Assembly (NCBI RefSeq): GCF_000818195.1
Contig: NZ_JTHL01000001.1
Location: 3,235,673-3,299,672, forward strand
Origin: Streptomyces sp. 150FB
GTDB lineage: Bacteria > Actinomycetota > Actinomycetes > Streptomycetales > Streptomycetaceae
Direction: 5' to 3'
Length of the DNA stretch: 64,000 bases
Below the pieces are notes generated by a model, which did no database searches, was not told the DNA's origin, and saw nothing but the letters and a program-made list of their open reading frames with translations. Shown here one piece after another: positions 18,597 through 26,776 of this stretch. The translations under genes were made by a program, and so were the position numbers. Position 1 is the stretch's first letter. Each line of letters begins with the position of its first letter.

Positions 18597-18623
18597 AACT
18601 ACTTTCCTTACAGGAAAGTAGTT
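18597..18623. promoter_or_regulatory. perfect 11-bp-arm palindrome, operator of membrane protein/regulator operon
   Basis: AACTACTTTCC (18597-18607) and its exact complement GGAAAGTAGTT (18613-18623) surround a five-base centre TTACA. It lies 53 bases before the start of the membrane protein gene that precedes a winged-helix regulator. Its length and symmetry suggest autoregulation by the downstream MarR/ArsR-like protein. Confidence 0.7.
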
Positions 18624-18675
18624 CTACCGAGAAAAGCTCTTGCCTCGAAGGGGCAAAGGCTCAAGGAGGTCGACT

Positions 18676-19203
18676 GTGTCCACTCAACCCACTCGCCCGA
18701 CGCCCGCCGAGGCGGCCCGCGCACTCGACAGCGTCGGCCGGCGCGAAGACCAGGCCCTCGACTCCGTACGCGACTCCCGCTGGGTCCACGTGGTCTTCGG
18801 GATCGTGATCTTCGCCTTCCTCGCGGCACCCGACTTCCTCGGCGCCGACGCCTCGACCTGGACATCCCTGGGATTCACGGTGCTGGTTGTCGGGTACGCC
18901 GTGATGCTGCGTACGCGGCGAGGGGCCGCGATGCTGGGCCGTCCCGCCAAGGTGCGCCCGGCGGCCGTACCCCGGAAGTTCGCCCGCTACGCGCGGCTGG
19001 TGATCCTCGCGGTCGCAGCGGTCGGCCTGGTCGGCCTCTTCGTGCCCCACCCGGACCTGGGCTTCTCGTACTGGGGCACCGCCACGGGCGCTGTGCTGGG
19101 CCTGCTGCTGATCTTCTTCGGCCGGCAGCTCCAGAACTCCCTTCTGCACCTCGCCAGGTACAGCCGTGACGACCGCACCGGCAGCCTCCATGGCACACGC
19201 TGA
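18676..19203 (+). CDS. small membrane protein, probable target of downstream regulator
   Basis: 175 residues from a GTG at 18676 with AAGGAGG six bases upstream. About four membrane helices: residues 35-53 (VHVVFGIVIFAFLAA), 58-78, 106-125 (LVILAVAAVGLVGLFV) and 130-150 (YWGTATGAVLGLLLIFF). N-terminal cytosolic leader with two repeated DSVxRRED/DSVRDSR segments. Function unknown. It sits between a strong palindrome and the regulator gene it overlaps, a gene pair often seen in actinomycetes. Confidence 0.8.
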   Translation: MSTQPTRPTPAEAARALDSVGRREDQALDSVRDSRWVHVVFGIVIFAFLAAPDFLGADASTWTSLGFTVLVVGYAVMLRTRRGAAMLGRPAKVRPAAVPRKFARYARLVILAVAAVGLVGLFVPHPDLGFSYWGTATGAVLGLLLIFFGRQLQNSLLHLARYSRDDRTGSLHGTR

Positions 19204-19573
19204 CTTCGACCCCCTCCTGCTGGACCCCACGCGCCTGTCGGTGGTGTCACTGCTCGCGGCCACGGACTGGGCCGAGTTCGGTTGGGTGAGGGACTCGGTG
19301 AGCGTCTCGGACTCGGCCCTCTCCAAGCAGGTAGCGACCCTGGACAAGCAGGGGTACGTGGAGGTCAGGAAGGGGTACGTGGGCAAGCGGCCGCGTACCT
19401 GGCTGAACCTGAGCGAGTCGGGGCGCGAGGCGTTGGGCAATCACGTGGCCGCCCTGCAACGCATCGTCGACGACTCACGGCAGACCGGCGAGGCGCACCG
19501 CAGGGAGCAGGCCGAGAAGCAGGATCTGGATCCGGCTCGGGATCCGGCGGAGAAATCCCCCAACGGCGCGTGA
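19166..19573 (+). CDS. winged-helix DNA-binding regulator (MarR/ArsR-like)
   Basis: 135 residues from GTG 19166 (ATG 19190 is the alternative). Residues 15-95 form a winged helix: LDPTRLSVVSLLAATDWAEF, the recognition segment SVSDSALSKQVATLDKQGYV, and the wing VRKGYVGKRPRTWLNLSESG. This is the 'winged helix DNA-binding domain' family that controls an adjacent membrane protein. It overlaps that gene by 38 bases, so both are transcribed from the promoter with the 18597-18623 palindrome. Confidence 0.85.
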   Translation: MTTAPAASMAHADFDPLLLDPTRLSVVSLLAATDWAEFGWVRDSVSVSDSALSKQVATLDKQGYVEVRKGYVGKRPRTWLNLSESGREALGNHVAALQRIVDDSRQTGEAHRREQAEKQDLDPARDPAEKSPNGA

Positions 19574-19597
19574 GCGCGCGAGTGAACGGTTCTCGGC

Positions 19598-19622
19598 AGG
19601 GCCCCGCCCCAGGCGGGGCCCT
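19598..19622. terminator. bidirectional hairpin terminator
   Basis: AGGGCCCCGCC and GGCGGGGCCCT (11 bp) with a three-base loop lie between the convergent regulator (ends 19573) and RpiR gene (ends 19668). No U-tract, as usual in streptomycetes. Confidence 0.7.
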
Positions 19623-19667
19623 CCGCCGCGCAAGCCCCGCACCCCGAAGGTCACCGCACCCGCGAGG

Positions 19668-20507
19668 TCACTCCACGAACAGCCCCCGCGCCACCGCCCC
19701 CGCGTCGAACTCCTCCAACCGGGCCTGCGCGTCCGGCAGGTCGTCGCACATGGCCTCCAGCAGCACCCGCCCCAGCAGCATCGGCGCGCACACCGTGTCG
19801 AAGGCGAGCCCCGTACCGACGGCGGCCGGGAGCAGCAGATCACTGTGGGCGGCGACGGGCGCGAAGGCGGAGTCGGCGACGGTCACCACGGTCAGCCCGC
19901 AGGACCGCGCGTACGCCAGCCCGTCCACGACCTCCCGGGGATGCCGGGGCAGCGCGAAGCAGAGCAGGGCACTCGCGCCGGCCCGCCGGGCGGCGTCGAC
20001 GCGGTCGGCGAGCATGGTGCCGCCCTCGTCGAGCAGCCGTACGTCGGGGTGCACCTTGGCGGCGAAGTACGCGAAGCCGCGCGCCTGCGAGGAAGCGGCG
20101 CGCAGTCCGAGGACGGGCAGCGGGCGGGAGGCGGCGAGCAGCCGCCCGGCCCGTTCGACGGGGGCGGGGTCGGCGAGCAGTTCGGCGAGCTGCCGCAGGT
20201 TCTCGATCTCGCCGAGTACGGCCTGCTGGTACTCGTTGAGCGCGGACTCCTCCCCCGCCGCCGCGCCGCCGGGCGCGACCTCACGCAAGTGCTTGCGCAG
20301 CGCCGGGTAGCCGTCGAAGCCGAGGGCCACGGCGAAGCGGGTGACGGACGGCTGGCTCACCCCGGCGAGTTCGGCCAGCTCGACGCTGGACAGGAACGGC
20401 GCGTCGGCGGCGCGGCGCACCATGCTGTGCGCGATGCGCCGCTGGGTGGGGGTGAGCCGGTGCCCCTCGAAAAGCCGCTGGAGCCGGGCGGCAGGGCTGT
20501 CGCTCAT
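19668..20507 (-). CDS. MurR/RpiR family regulator (HTH-SIS)
   Basis: 279 residues from the ATG at 20507, with GAGGGGGAT upstream. The RpiR helix-turn-helix is at about 20-80 (LTPTQRRIAHSMV, then SSVELAELAGVSQPSVTRFA), followed by a SIS domain at about 120-260 with VLGLRAASSQARGFAYF and LCFALPRHPREVVD. SIS domains usually sense phosphosugars, but members next to NCS1 permeases or purine genes are common. It is divergent from an NCS1 permease, so it probably controls it. The permease promoter has the TCTATTCA element also seen in the hut promoter. Confidence 0.9.
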   Translation of the reverse strand: MSDSPAARLQRLFEGHRLTPTQRRIAHSMVRRAADAPFLSSVELAELAGVSQPSVTRFAVALGFDGYPALRKHLREVAPGGAAAGEESALNEYQQAVLGEIENLRQLAELLADPAPVERAGRLLAASRPLPVLGLRAASSQARGFAYFAAKVHPDVRLLDEGGTMLADRVDAARRAGASALLCFALPRHPREVVDGLAYARSCGLTVVTVADSAFAPVAAHSDLLLPAAVGTGLAFDTVCAPMLLGRVLLEAMCDDLPDAQARLEEFDAGAVARGLFVE

Positions 20508-20838
20508 GCGATCCCCCTCATCGATTCGGTGATGGTGCTGCGGTCGCTGGTCCGATCCATGATCCGTGCAGCGGAGGGGTCCCAGGACCGCCCGTCGGGC
20601 AGGGGGTCCACCATGCGGGACGACATACCACCCGTACCCCCGCCATCCAGACACTCCATGCCGCTCCTCGACCATCCGTAACGAGTGTTTTACGCCAGAC
20701 CATTGACAATCTATTCAATTACCCAGAACTCTGCATGACTATATGCAAGAGCGCCAGGGACAGACCGGCAGGTTCCGTGCGCGAGTAGCGCGAGAAGACG
20801 TGACAGGCGCGAGAAGGCAGTGGAAGGAAGGCAGCAGC
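20508..20838. promoter_or_regulatory. divergent promoter region of rpiR-like gene and NCS1 permease
   Basis: This 331-base region has no gene. It holds a TTGACA at 20703-20708, the TCTATTCA element at 20710-20717, ATTGA...TCAAT arms around 20702-20719, and TGCAT...ATGCA arms near 20732-20747. The stretch from 20690 to 20750 is much AT-richer than its surroundings. It fits promoters and operators for both genes; I cannot assign a -10. Confidence 0.5.
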
Positions 20839-22272
20839 ATGGCGGAGTCCCTGATCGAACGCCGGTCCATCGACGTCGTACCCGACAGCGAGCGGCACGG
20901 CACCGCCTTCAGCCAGTTCACGCTCTGGCTCGGCGCGAACCTCCAGATCACCGCCGTGGTGACGGGCGCGCTCGCGGTCGTCCTCGGCGGCGGCGCCTTC
21001 TGGTCGGTGGTGGCTCTGGCGCTCGGCAATCTGGTCGGCGGCGCCGTGATGGCGCTGCACTCCGCGCAGGGGCCGCGCCTCGGGCTGCCGCAGATGATCC
21101 AGTCCCGGGCCCAGTTCGGCGTCAGGGGCGCGGTCGTACCGCTGGTGCTGGTCGTCGTGATGTACGTCGGCTTCTTCGCCAGCGGCAGCGTGCTGGCCGG
21201 TCAGGCGGTCGGCGATCTCACCCATCTCGGTGACACGACGGGGATCGTGATCTTCGCGGTGGTCACCGCGGTCACGGCGGCGATCGGCTACCGGGTCATC
21301 CACACCCTCGGCCGGTTCGCGAGCGTCGTCTGCGCCCTGGCGTTCATCTATCTGGGTGTCCGGCTGCTGGACCGCATCGACCTCGGCACCGTCTTCCACG
21401 ACCGCGCCTTCGACCTGCCGATGTTCCTGCTGGCCATGTCGCTCGCCGCGTCCTGGCAGCTCGCCTTCGGCCCGTACGTGGCGGACTACTCCCGCTATCT
21501 GCCCCGTACGACCAGCGCCCGCGCGACCTTCTGGTGGACGCTCGGCGGCACCGCGATCGGCTCGCAGTGGTCGATGGTGTTCGGCGTCCTGGTGGCGGCC
21601 ACGGCGGGCGGCGCGTTTCTGGACAACCAGGTCGGGTACGTCGTCTCGCTCGGCGGGGTGGGGCTGATCGCGTCGTTCCTGTACTTCGTGATCGCCCTCG
21701 GCAAGCTCACGATCAATGTGCTCAACACGTACGGCGGCTTCATGTCGATGGTGACGAGCGTCAGCGGCTTCCGTGGCCAGAAGGTGCTGTCGCAGCGCGG
21801 CCGGGGGTTCTACATCGCGGGCATCATGGTGGCCGGCACGGTCGTGGCGCTGCTCGGCAAGGACAGCTTCCTCTCCTCGTTCGCGGACTTCCTGCTCTTC
21901 CTGCTGACCTTCTTCACCCCGTGGTCGGCGATCAACCTGGTCGACTACTACCTGGTGTCGCGCGAGCGCTACGACATCCCCGCGCTGTCGGACCCGAACG
22001 GCCGCTACGGCGCCTGGCGGTGGGACGCGCTCGTGGTGTACGTGGTCGGCGTACTCGCCCAACTGCCCTTCCTTTCCTCGGACTTCTACACGGGCCCGAT
22101 GGTCGGGGTGCTGGGCGGCGCCGACATCTCCTGGATGATCGGCCTGGCGCTGCCGGCCCTGCTGTACTGGCTGCTGGGCCGCCGCGACACCAGCCACATC
22201 CCGGACACGACGATCCTCGCCGCCGCCCCGCGTCCGGAGCCGGACATGAGCGAGGCCACACAGCCGCGCTGA
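20839..22272 (+). CDS. NCS1-family purine/cytosine/allantoin permease
   Basis: 477 residues from the ATG at 20839 with GGAAGGAAGG upstream; an earlier ATG at 20743 lies over the promoter. About twelve membrane helices. NCS1 marks: WLGANLQITAVVTGAL at the first helix, GLPQMIQSRAQFG, FGPYVADYSRYLP (helix 6 substrate region), TFFTPWSAINLVDYYLV and DPNGRYGAWRWDAL. These transporters take up cytosine, uracil, allantoin or hydantoin with H+ or Na+. The substrate cannot be decided here. It is divergent from the RpiR regulator. Confidence 0.92.
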   Translation: MAESLIERRSIDVVPDSERHGTAFSQFTLWLGANLQITAVVTGALAVVLGGGAFWSVVALALGNLVGGAVMALHSAQGPRLGLPQMIQSRAQFGVRGAVVPLVLVVVMYVGFFASGSVLAGQAVGDLTHLGDTTGIVIFAVVTAVTAAIGYRVIHTLGRFASVVCALAFIYLGVRLLDRIDLGTVFHDRAFDLPMFLLAMSLAASWQLAFGPYVADYSRYLPRTTSARATFWWTLGGTAIGSQWSMVFGVLVAATAGGAFLDNQVGYVVSLGGVGLIASFLYFVIALGKLTINVLNTYGGFMSMVTSVSGFRGQKVLSQRGRGFYIAGIMVAGTVVALLGKDSFLSSFADFLLFLLTFFTPWSAINLVDYYLVSRERYDIPALSDPNGRYGAWRWDALVVYVVGVLAQLPFLSSDFYTGPMVGVLGGADISWMIGLALPALLYWLLGRRDTSHIPDTTILAAAPRPEPDMSEATQPR

Positions 22273-22401
22273 GCACCCCCGGGCGCAAGCGGCATCCGGA
22301 CCGGCCGGTGTTCCGCCGCCCGGACGTGGTGCCGGGCGACCTCGGATGCGCACTCATCCGCCGGCGACGCCAGAAGTCGTCGCGCCGGCAGTCATCACCG
22401 C

Positions 22402-22899
22402 ATGTCGGAGCAGTCGGAATCAGGGTTCCGCGCGATGGCGATCACGTTGTCGAGCCGGTCGGTCGAGATCGCGGTGGCTCAGGGCGCCACCGTGATCGGG
22501 ACGGCCGGCGAGCGCAACCACGGGTCCCTCAGCTCTCTCGGAGCCACTCCCACCACCTACGGCACCGGCCTCGCTGAGCGTCTCGCCACCCTGGCTCCGG
22601 ACGGTGTCGACATCGCGCTCGACACCGCGGCCTCCGCTTCCCTGGCCGACCTCGTCGCGATCGTGGGCGACCCCGCTCACGTGTCGACCATCGCCGACCA
22701 CACCAACGCGCAGCGGCTGGGTGTGCGTCTGGTCAACGCGGAGAACGACTCCACGCTCCTCGCCGAAGCGGGCGAACTCGGCCGGCAGGGCCGCTACACA
22801 CCGCGCGTCGAGCGGGCCTACCCCTTCGAACAGATCGCGGAAGCGCACGCGTACGCCGAGCAGGGACACACCCGGGGGAAGATCGTGGTCCGCATCTGA
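22402..22899 (+). pseudogene. remnant of NADPH:quinone oxidoreductase (zinc-type MDR)
   Basis: 165 codons open, but only the C-terminal half of an MDR oxidoreductase is present: AVAQGATVIGTAGERNH, LGATPTTYG, DGVDIALDTA, and FEQIAEAHAYAEQGHTRGKI. The complete paralogue at 49340-50293 shows what is lost: the GroES domain and the GxGGVG loop. The first 30 codons do not resemble the family. It lies in the decayed island between the permease and the IS element. Confidence 0.7.
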
Positions 22900-23050
22900 G
22901 CCCGTACCTTCGGATCACCGGTCCCGGAGTGACCGGAGTGATCCGACCGCCTCGAAGATCATTTCCTCAGGAGTCGTACACGTCACGAGTCGCAAAGAGG
23001 GGGGCTAGCACCAATGTCCGCGGCGCGGCCCCCTTCGTACCGTTACGCGC

Positions 23051-23473
23051 ATGGAAGCCCGTGACCCTGAGCTCAAGAAAGACCTCGACGCCACACTGAA
23101 GGCCCGCAGCGAACTGGGCGCGGAGTACGAGTCCGCACTCATCGAATCGTTCCTGGAAAAGGTCGAACAGCGCCTGGACGTCACGGTTGACCGCCGCCTG
23201 CGCCGTCAGCTCGCCGAACAGCAGATGATCATCGCCCGCGGCGCCGACGGCCCGGCCGGGGCCGAGGGGTTCGGGGAGCGCTTCGGGTTCGGGATCATCT
23301 CCCTGATCCTCGCCATCCCGCTCTCGGCCATCGCCGCCACCCAGACCAACTTCGCCGGACTGCTCGTCTGCTGGGTGGGCGTCGTCGGCGTCAACGCCGT
23401 CCACGCGGCCAGATACTGGCCCTGGTCCGCCCGCCGCTCGGCCCGCGAGGCCGCGTCCGACTGGGAGAGCTGA
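23051..23473 (+). CDS. conserved membrane-anchored protein with N-terminal coiled segment
   Basis: 140 residues. Residues 1-70 are charged and helical (ARSELGAEYESALIESFLEK, DVTVDRRLRRQL), then two membrane helices: about 86-103 (FGFGIISLILAIPLSAIA) and 108-126 (FAGLLVCWVGVVGVNAV), and a basic tail. This layout is common in streptomycete hypothetical proteins. Function unknown. It is the only gene of the 22.3-24.3 kb stretch that looks intact. Confidence 0.75.
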   Translation: MEARDPELKKDLDATLKARSELGAEYESALIESFLEKVEQRLDVTVDRRLRRQLAEQQMIIARGADGPAGAEGFGERFGFGIISLILAIPLSAIAATQTNFAGLLVCWVGVVGVNAVHAARYWPWSARRSAREAASDWES

Positions 23474-23521
23474 ACCCACTCCCGCCCGGGCCCACGCGGG
23501 CCCACTACCGCCCGGCCTCAA

Positions 23522-24118
23522 TCAGGCCTGCCTGGTGGGCAGTACGACCACCTGGCGCAGGTTGATGTGGCGCGCGCGGCTCGTCGTGTACGCGATGAGG
23601 TCGGCGATCTCCTCCGAGGCCGGGGCGCCCGTGGCCGCGACCATGCCGTCCAGTTGTGCCGTCAGGTCGGAGTTGTCGACGTGTTGGGCCAACTCGCTCT
23701 CGGTGAGGCCCGGTTCGATGTTCGTCACCCGTACGTCGCGGGCACCCAGCTCGCTGCGCAGTGACTCCGAGAGGAACGTGAGCGCCGCCTTGGTCGCGCC
23801 GTACACCGCGTAGTTCGGGAAGATCCGGTGCGCGCCGATCGAGGAGATGTTGACCAGGTCGGCCCTCCCGCCCCCGTCGGCGGCGGCCAGCAGGTCGGGA
23901 ACGAAGGCGCGGATGACGCGCAGCGCCCCGGTCACATTGGTGTCGATCATGCGCGCCCACTCGTCGGTACGACCGTCCTCGATGGGGTTCGGCAGCATCA
24001 CGCCCGCCGACTTGACCACCAGGTCGACCGGCCCGTACGCCTCGCGCACCCGCGCCGCCACGGCGGCCACCGACCGCTCGTCCGTAACGCGCTCGTCGGC
24101 GAACTGTCGCCGAAGGAC
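23522..24118 (-). pseudogene. 5'-truncated short-chain dehydrogenase/reductase
   Basis: The SDR core is clear: DLVVKSAGVMLPNP, TNVTGALRVIRAF, SSIGA, YAVYGATKAAL (catalytic Tyr and Lys), and NIEPGLTESEL. However, the N-terminal Rossmann strand with the TGxxxGxG cofactor motif is absent; the family-like sequence begins near VTDERS and is preceded by unrelated coding on the opposite strand. The Asn of the usual NNAG is replaced by KSAG. It abuts a 5'-truncated regulator fragment on the other strand, so one deletion probably removed both gene starts and their common promoter. Confidence 0.75.
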
Positions 24119-24343
24119 GAGGATTTCGGGCGGCTGTGGGCCGATCACGAGGTCAAGGAGAAGTCGTACGGCGTCAAGCGCATAGCCCATCCGGTGGTCG
24201 GCGCGCTGGTCCTGCCGTACGAGACGCTCACGCTGCCCGGAGACCCGGACCAGCACCTTGTGGTCTACACCCCGGAGCCGGGATCGGCGACGGCCGAGCG
24301 GATCGCCGTGCTGGGGAGCTGGTCGGCGGCCCCGGCCGGCTAG
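24086..24343 (+). pseudogene. C-terminal fragment of XRE/MmyB-type regulator
   Basis: About 85 codons matching the end of MmyB-like regulators: LVGELSPKDEDFGRLWADH, VKRIAHPVVGALVLPYETLT, PGDPDQHLVVYTPEPGS and a final LGSWSA. The helix-turn-helix and most of the ligand-binding domain are missing. It overlaps head-to-head with the truncated SDR. The TAG stop at 24341-24343 touches the left end of the IS element, but the element did not break it. Confidence 0.75.
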
Positions 24344-24396
24344 GGCCTGTCCGGCGGATCACGTGGCTGTCGGACTGCCAGCTCGTTATACACAGC

Positions 24397-25278
24397 ATGG
24401 GGCGGGGTGATCTGACGCATGCCGAGTGGGTCCGGCTGGAGCCGTACTTGCCGGCGTCTGGACAGCGTGGCGGACGGTGGAACGACCACCGCAAGGTGAT
24501 CAACGGCATCTTGTTCCGGGTCCGGACGGGCATACCGTGGCGGGATCTTCCGAAGCGTTTCGGCAGATGGAAGACCGTCTATGAACGGCATCGACGCTGG
24601 TCAGCGGACGCCACGTGGGACCGGATCCTGCGGGCCGTCCAAGCCGACGCTGACCTTGCGGGGCGGATCGACTGGAGTATGGTCAGCGTCGACTCGACAT
24701 CCTGCCGGGCCCATCAGCACGCGGCCGGCGCCCGGAAGAAAAAGCCGAGTGTTCCGAAAAAAAGGACAACGCCCCGTCACCATCGACCCGACGAAGGACT
24801 CGGACGATCCCGTGGCGGCCTGACGTGCAAGATCCACCTTGCCGGTGAGGGCGGATGCCGACCCATGGCCTTCCTGATCACGCCCGGCCAATGGGGCGAC
24901 GCGCCGCAGATGATCGGCGTCATCGAACGCATCCGCGTTCCCCGCCCGGAGGGCGGTCACCCCCGGACTCGACCCGACCACCTGGGCGGCGATAAGGCAT
25001 ACAGCTCACGTCGTAACCGCCGCTACCTGCGAAGACGGAAGATCAAGCACACCATCCCCGAGCCGAAGGACCAGCGAGCCAACCGTAAACGACGCGGCAG
25101 CAAGGGTGGTCGGCCCACCAGTTTCGACAGCGCGAAATACAAGCGCCGCAACGAAGTCGAGCGTACGATCAACCGGCTCAAGAACTTCCGGGCCGTCGCT
25201 ACCCGCTACGACAAGAGGGTCTACATCTTCCACGGCACCGTCGCGGCCGCGGCGATTCGGCTCTGGCTCAGGCCCTGA
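24397..25278 (+). CDS. IS5-family DDE transposase
   Basis: 293 residues from the ATG at 24397, 54 bases inside the left inverted repeat. The N-terminal DUF4096-type domain (LTHAEWVRLEPYLP, GILFRVRTGIPWRDLP) is followed by the DDE core: VDSTSCRAHQH, GGDKAYSSRRNR and the Y-2-R-3-E-6-K-type segment EVERTINRLKNF. All three acidic residues are present, so it looks active. An A7 run (PKKR, near 24760) might allow slippage, but the frame is continuous without it. Confidence 0.92.
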   Translation: MGRGDLTHAEWVRLEPYLPASGQRGGRWNDHRKVINGILFRVRTGIPWRDLPKRFGRWKTVYERHRRWSADATWDRILRAVQADADLAGRIDWSMVSVDSTSCRAHQHAAGARKKKPSVPKKRTTPRHHRPDEGLGRSRGGLTCKIHLAGEGGCRPMAFLITPGQWGDAPQMIGVIERIRVPRPEGGHPRTRPDHLGGDKAYSSRRNRRYLRRRKIKHTIPEPKDQRANRKRRGSKGGRPTSFDSAKYKRRNEVERTINRLKNFRAVATRYDKRVYIFHGTVAAAAIRLWLRP

Positions 25279-25325
25279 CCATCAAGGTCATGGAACAGCG
25301 CAGGCGCCGCCTCACCGCGTGCGGT

Positions 25326-25535
25326 TCAGAGTCCGGCGAAAACAAGGCTCCCCGCCCCGACGAGAGCGAAAACGCCCCCCATCACTCTGCACGTCATGAC
25401 ACTCCCAGGCCATGATCGGTAGGCGTAGGACATCGCCTGGAACCGGTCGGCTGCCCCTCGGACATTGGCAGCCAGGAGCCCCCCACCCACGAGAGCGACA
25501 CCTCCCCACATCAGCTCGAACGCGTGACTGTTCAC
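25326..25535 (-). CDS. small two-helix membrane protein carried by the IS element
   Basis: 69 residues from a GTG at 25535; no good ribosome site. Two hydrophobic helices (residues 8-25, MWGGVALVGGGLLAANV, and 52-68, GGVFALVGAGSLVFAG) flank a polar stretch with SYAYRSWPGSV. It resembles DUF6199-like small proteins. It lies on the opposite strand between the transposase stop and the right inverted repeat, so it would move with the element. It may be a passenger or a captured host gene. Confidence 0.55.
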   Translation of the reverse strand: MNSHAFELMWGGVALVGGGLLAANVRGAADRFQAMSYAYRSWPGSVMTCRVMGGVFALVGAGSLVFAGL

Positions 25536-25846
25536 AACAAAAGGATAGTTGCCTCTGTCGTCGGCGGGAGCTCTCTCAGTGATCCGCCGGACAGGACCTA
25601 GTGCTCTGACCGGATGGGTTCGCCGGGTTGGAGGGCTGGTCGGTTGGATGGTGACATCCGTTCCGACCGCTGGAGGGTGCGGTGGCCGACCTGTCGGTGT
25701 GCTCAGACCGACCAGGGGTGGCACCCGCCCAACCATGCCTCAATCGAACGAGGAAGAGTTCCCGCAGGCGGCTTGAGGCGGCGCAGCAGCCTTGAGGCTG
25801 TCCCGCAACTACTGGAAGACCGTGCCTCGAAGAGGGTGGGAGATTG

Positions 25847-25876
25847 AGGAACGATCGTTCTTGACTGGTCGTTCCT
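25847..25876. promoter_or_regulatory. TetR operator upstream of regulator gene
   Basis: AGGAACGA (25847-25854) and TCGTTCCT (25869-25876) are exact complements, and GAACGATCGTTC (25849-25860) is itself a perfect 12-bp palindrome. The site is 21 bases before the TetR start codon, so binding would block its promoter. The preceding 25599-25846 shows nothing recognisable. Confidence 0.65.
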
Positions 25877-25897
25877 TAACTGTCTACTCTAGTGGCC

Positions 25898-26398
25898 ATG
25901 GGCAGGCCAAGAGCATTTGACGAGGACGAAGCAGTGCGTGCCGCTGTGGATCTGTTCGGCGGACGCGCGTATGACGGTGTGTCCGTTGACGATCTCGTCA
26001 GCCACCTCGGCGTGCACCGCAACAGCCTGTACAAGACGTTCGGCAGCAAGCGCGGCCTCTACCTGATCGCTCTGCGCCGCCACCTCACCGACGACGTCCG
26101 CCCTTTGCTCGACGCCCTCGCCGGCGCATCGGATGCCGCGGCCGCGCTGCGGCTCGTCACGTCGGCCGACCTCCGCCTGCTGCTGCTCGCGGCGATCGAA
26201 CGCGCACCGGCCGACGAGGAGGTCGCCTGCGAGGTGAAGGCCGCGTTGGCCGCCGTCGACCAGGCGATCGCCGACGCCCTCGGCGTTCCCGCCGACCTGG
26301 CCGCCGCCCTCACCGCCGCCGCGCTGGGCATCCTCCTGCGTGGCAACCCCGACAACGCCACCACCGCGCTGAGCCGACACCTCGACCCACTCCCCTGA
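25898..26398 (+). CDS. TetR family regulator
   Basis: 166 residues from the ATG at 25898 (GTG 25892 is also possible); there is no clear ribosome site, so it may be leaderless. The TetR helix-turn-helix is at about 10-55: DEDEAVRAAVDLF, VSVDDLVSHLGVHRNSLYKTF, GSKRGLYL. The ligand domain is Ala/Leu-rich. It heads a tight operon with a small PH-like protein and a secreted hydrolase (14 and 15 base gaps). A palindrome overlaps its promoter, suggesting autorepression of the three genes. Confidence 0.88.
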   Translation: MGRPRAFDEDEAVRAAVDLFGGRAYDGVSVDDLVSHLGVHRNSLYKTFGSKRGLYLIALRRHLTDDVRPLLDALAGASDAAAALRLVTSADLRLLLLAAIERAPADEEVACEVKAALAAVDQAIADALGVPADLAAALTAAALGILLRGNPDNATTALSRHLDPLP

Positions 26399-26411
26399 GA
26401 CGGAGACCGAC

Positions 26412-26762
26412 ATGGCACTGATACGTATCGACGGCGAGGACCTCGTCGTCGTGATCGAGGGTCTCGACAAGCTCTGGTCCTTCAAGGGCAGCCTGACCAT
26501 CCCGCTGGCCAACGTCCGTGGCGCGACCGCCGACCCCGGTATCGCCGCCGACCCCAAGGGAATCCGCGCGCCGGGCTCCCACGTACCCCGTGTGATCACC
26601 GCCGGCACCTTCCATCAGGATGGCGAAAAGGTCTTCTGGGACGTCAGAGATCCATCGAAGGCTGTCGTGGTGGAACTCGCCGACGAGACGTACTCACGCC
26701 TCGTCCTCCAGGTCGACGACCCGCGCGCCACTGTCGCCCTGGTCGAAAACGCCCTTGCCTGA
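26412..26762 (+). CDS. small conserved protein (bacterial PH-like)
   Basis: 116 residues. A compact alpha/beta protein without membrane helices: LIRIDGEDLVVVIEGLDKLW, SLTIPLANVRGATADPGIA, GEKVFWDVRDPSKAVVVEL and RLVLQVDDPRATVALVENAL. The alternating strands and a last helix resemble bacterial PH-like domain proteins. The function is unknown. It is co-transcribed between the TetR regulator and the hydrolase. Confidence 0.8.
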   Translation: MALIRIDGEDLVVVIEGLDKLWSFKGSLTIPLANVRGATADPGIAADPKGIRAPGSHVPRVITAGTFHQDGEKVFWDVRDPSKAVVVELADETYSRLVLQVDDPRATVALVENALA

Positions 26763-26776
26763 AAGGAGGTAGCCCA

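Larger units (their letters stand above)
24343..25598 (+). mobile_element. IS5-family insertion sequence with passenger gene, flanked by TA
   Basis: Near-perfect terminal inverted repeats: GGGCCTGTCCGGCGGATCAC on the left (from 24343) and its complement ending ...GGACAGGACC on the right (to 25598), one mismatch. Both ends sit in CTAG, consistent with TA target duplication (24341-24342 and 25599-25600) as in IS5/IS427 relatives. The element is about 1.26 kb and holds one transposase gene plus, in its right 320 bases, a small reverse-strand gene. Confidence 0.85.

Noticed and set aside
20719..22353. Long minus-strand frame opposite the NCS1 permease
   Set aside because: The permease reading is supported by family motifs; the reverse frame is His/Glu/Asp-rich shadow.
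24740..24790. Programmed frameshift in the transposase at the A7 run
   Set aside because: The single frame already encodes the whole DDE protein; the other frame has no family sequence.
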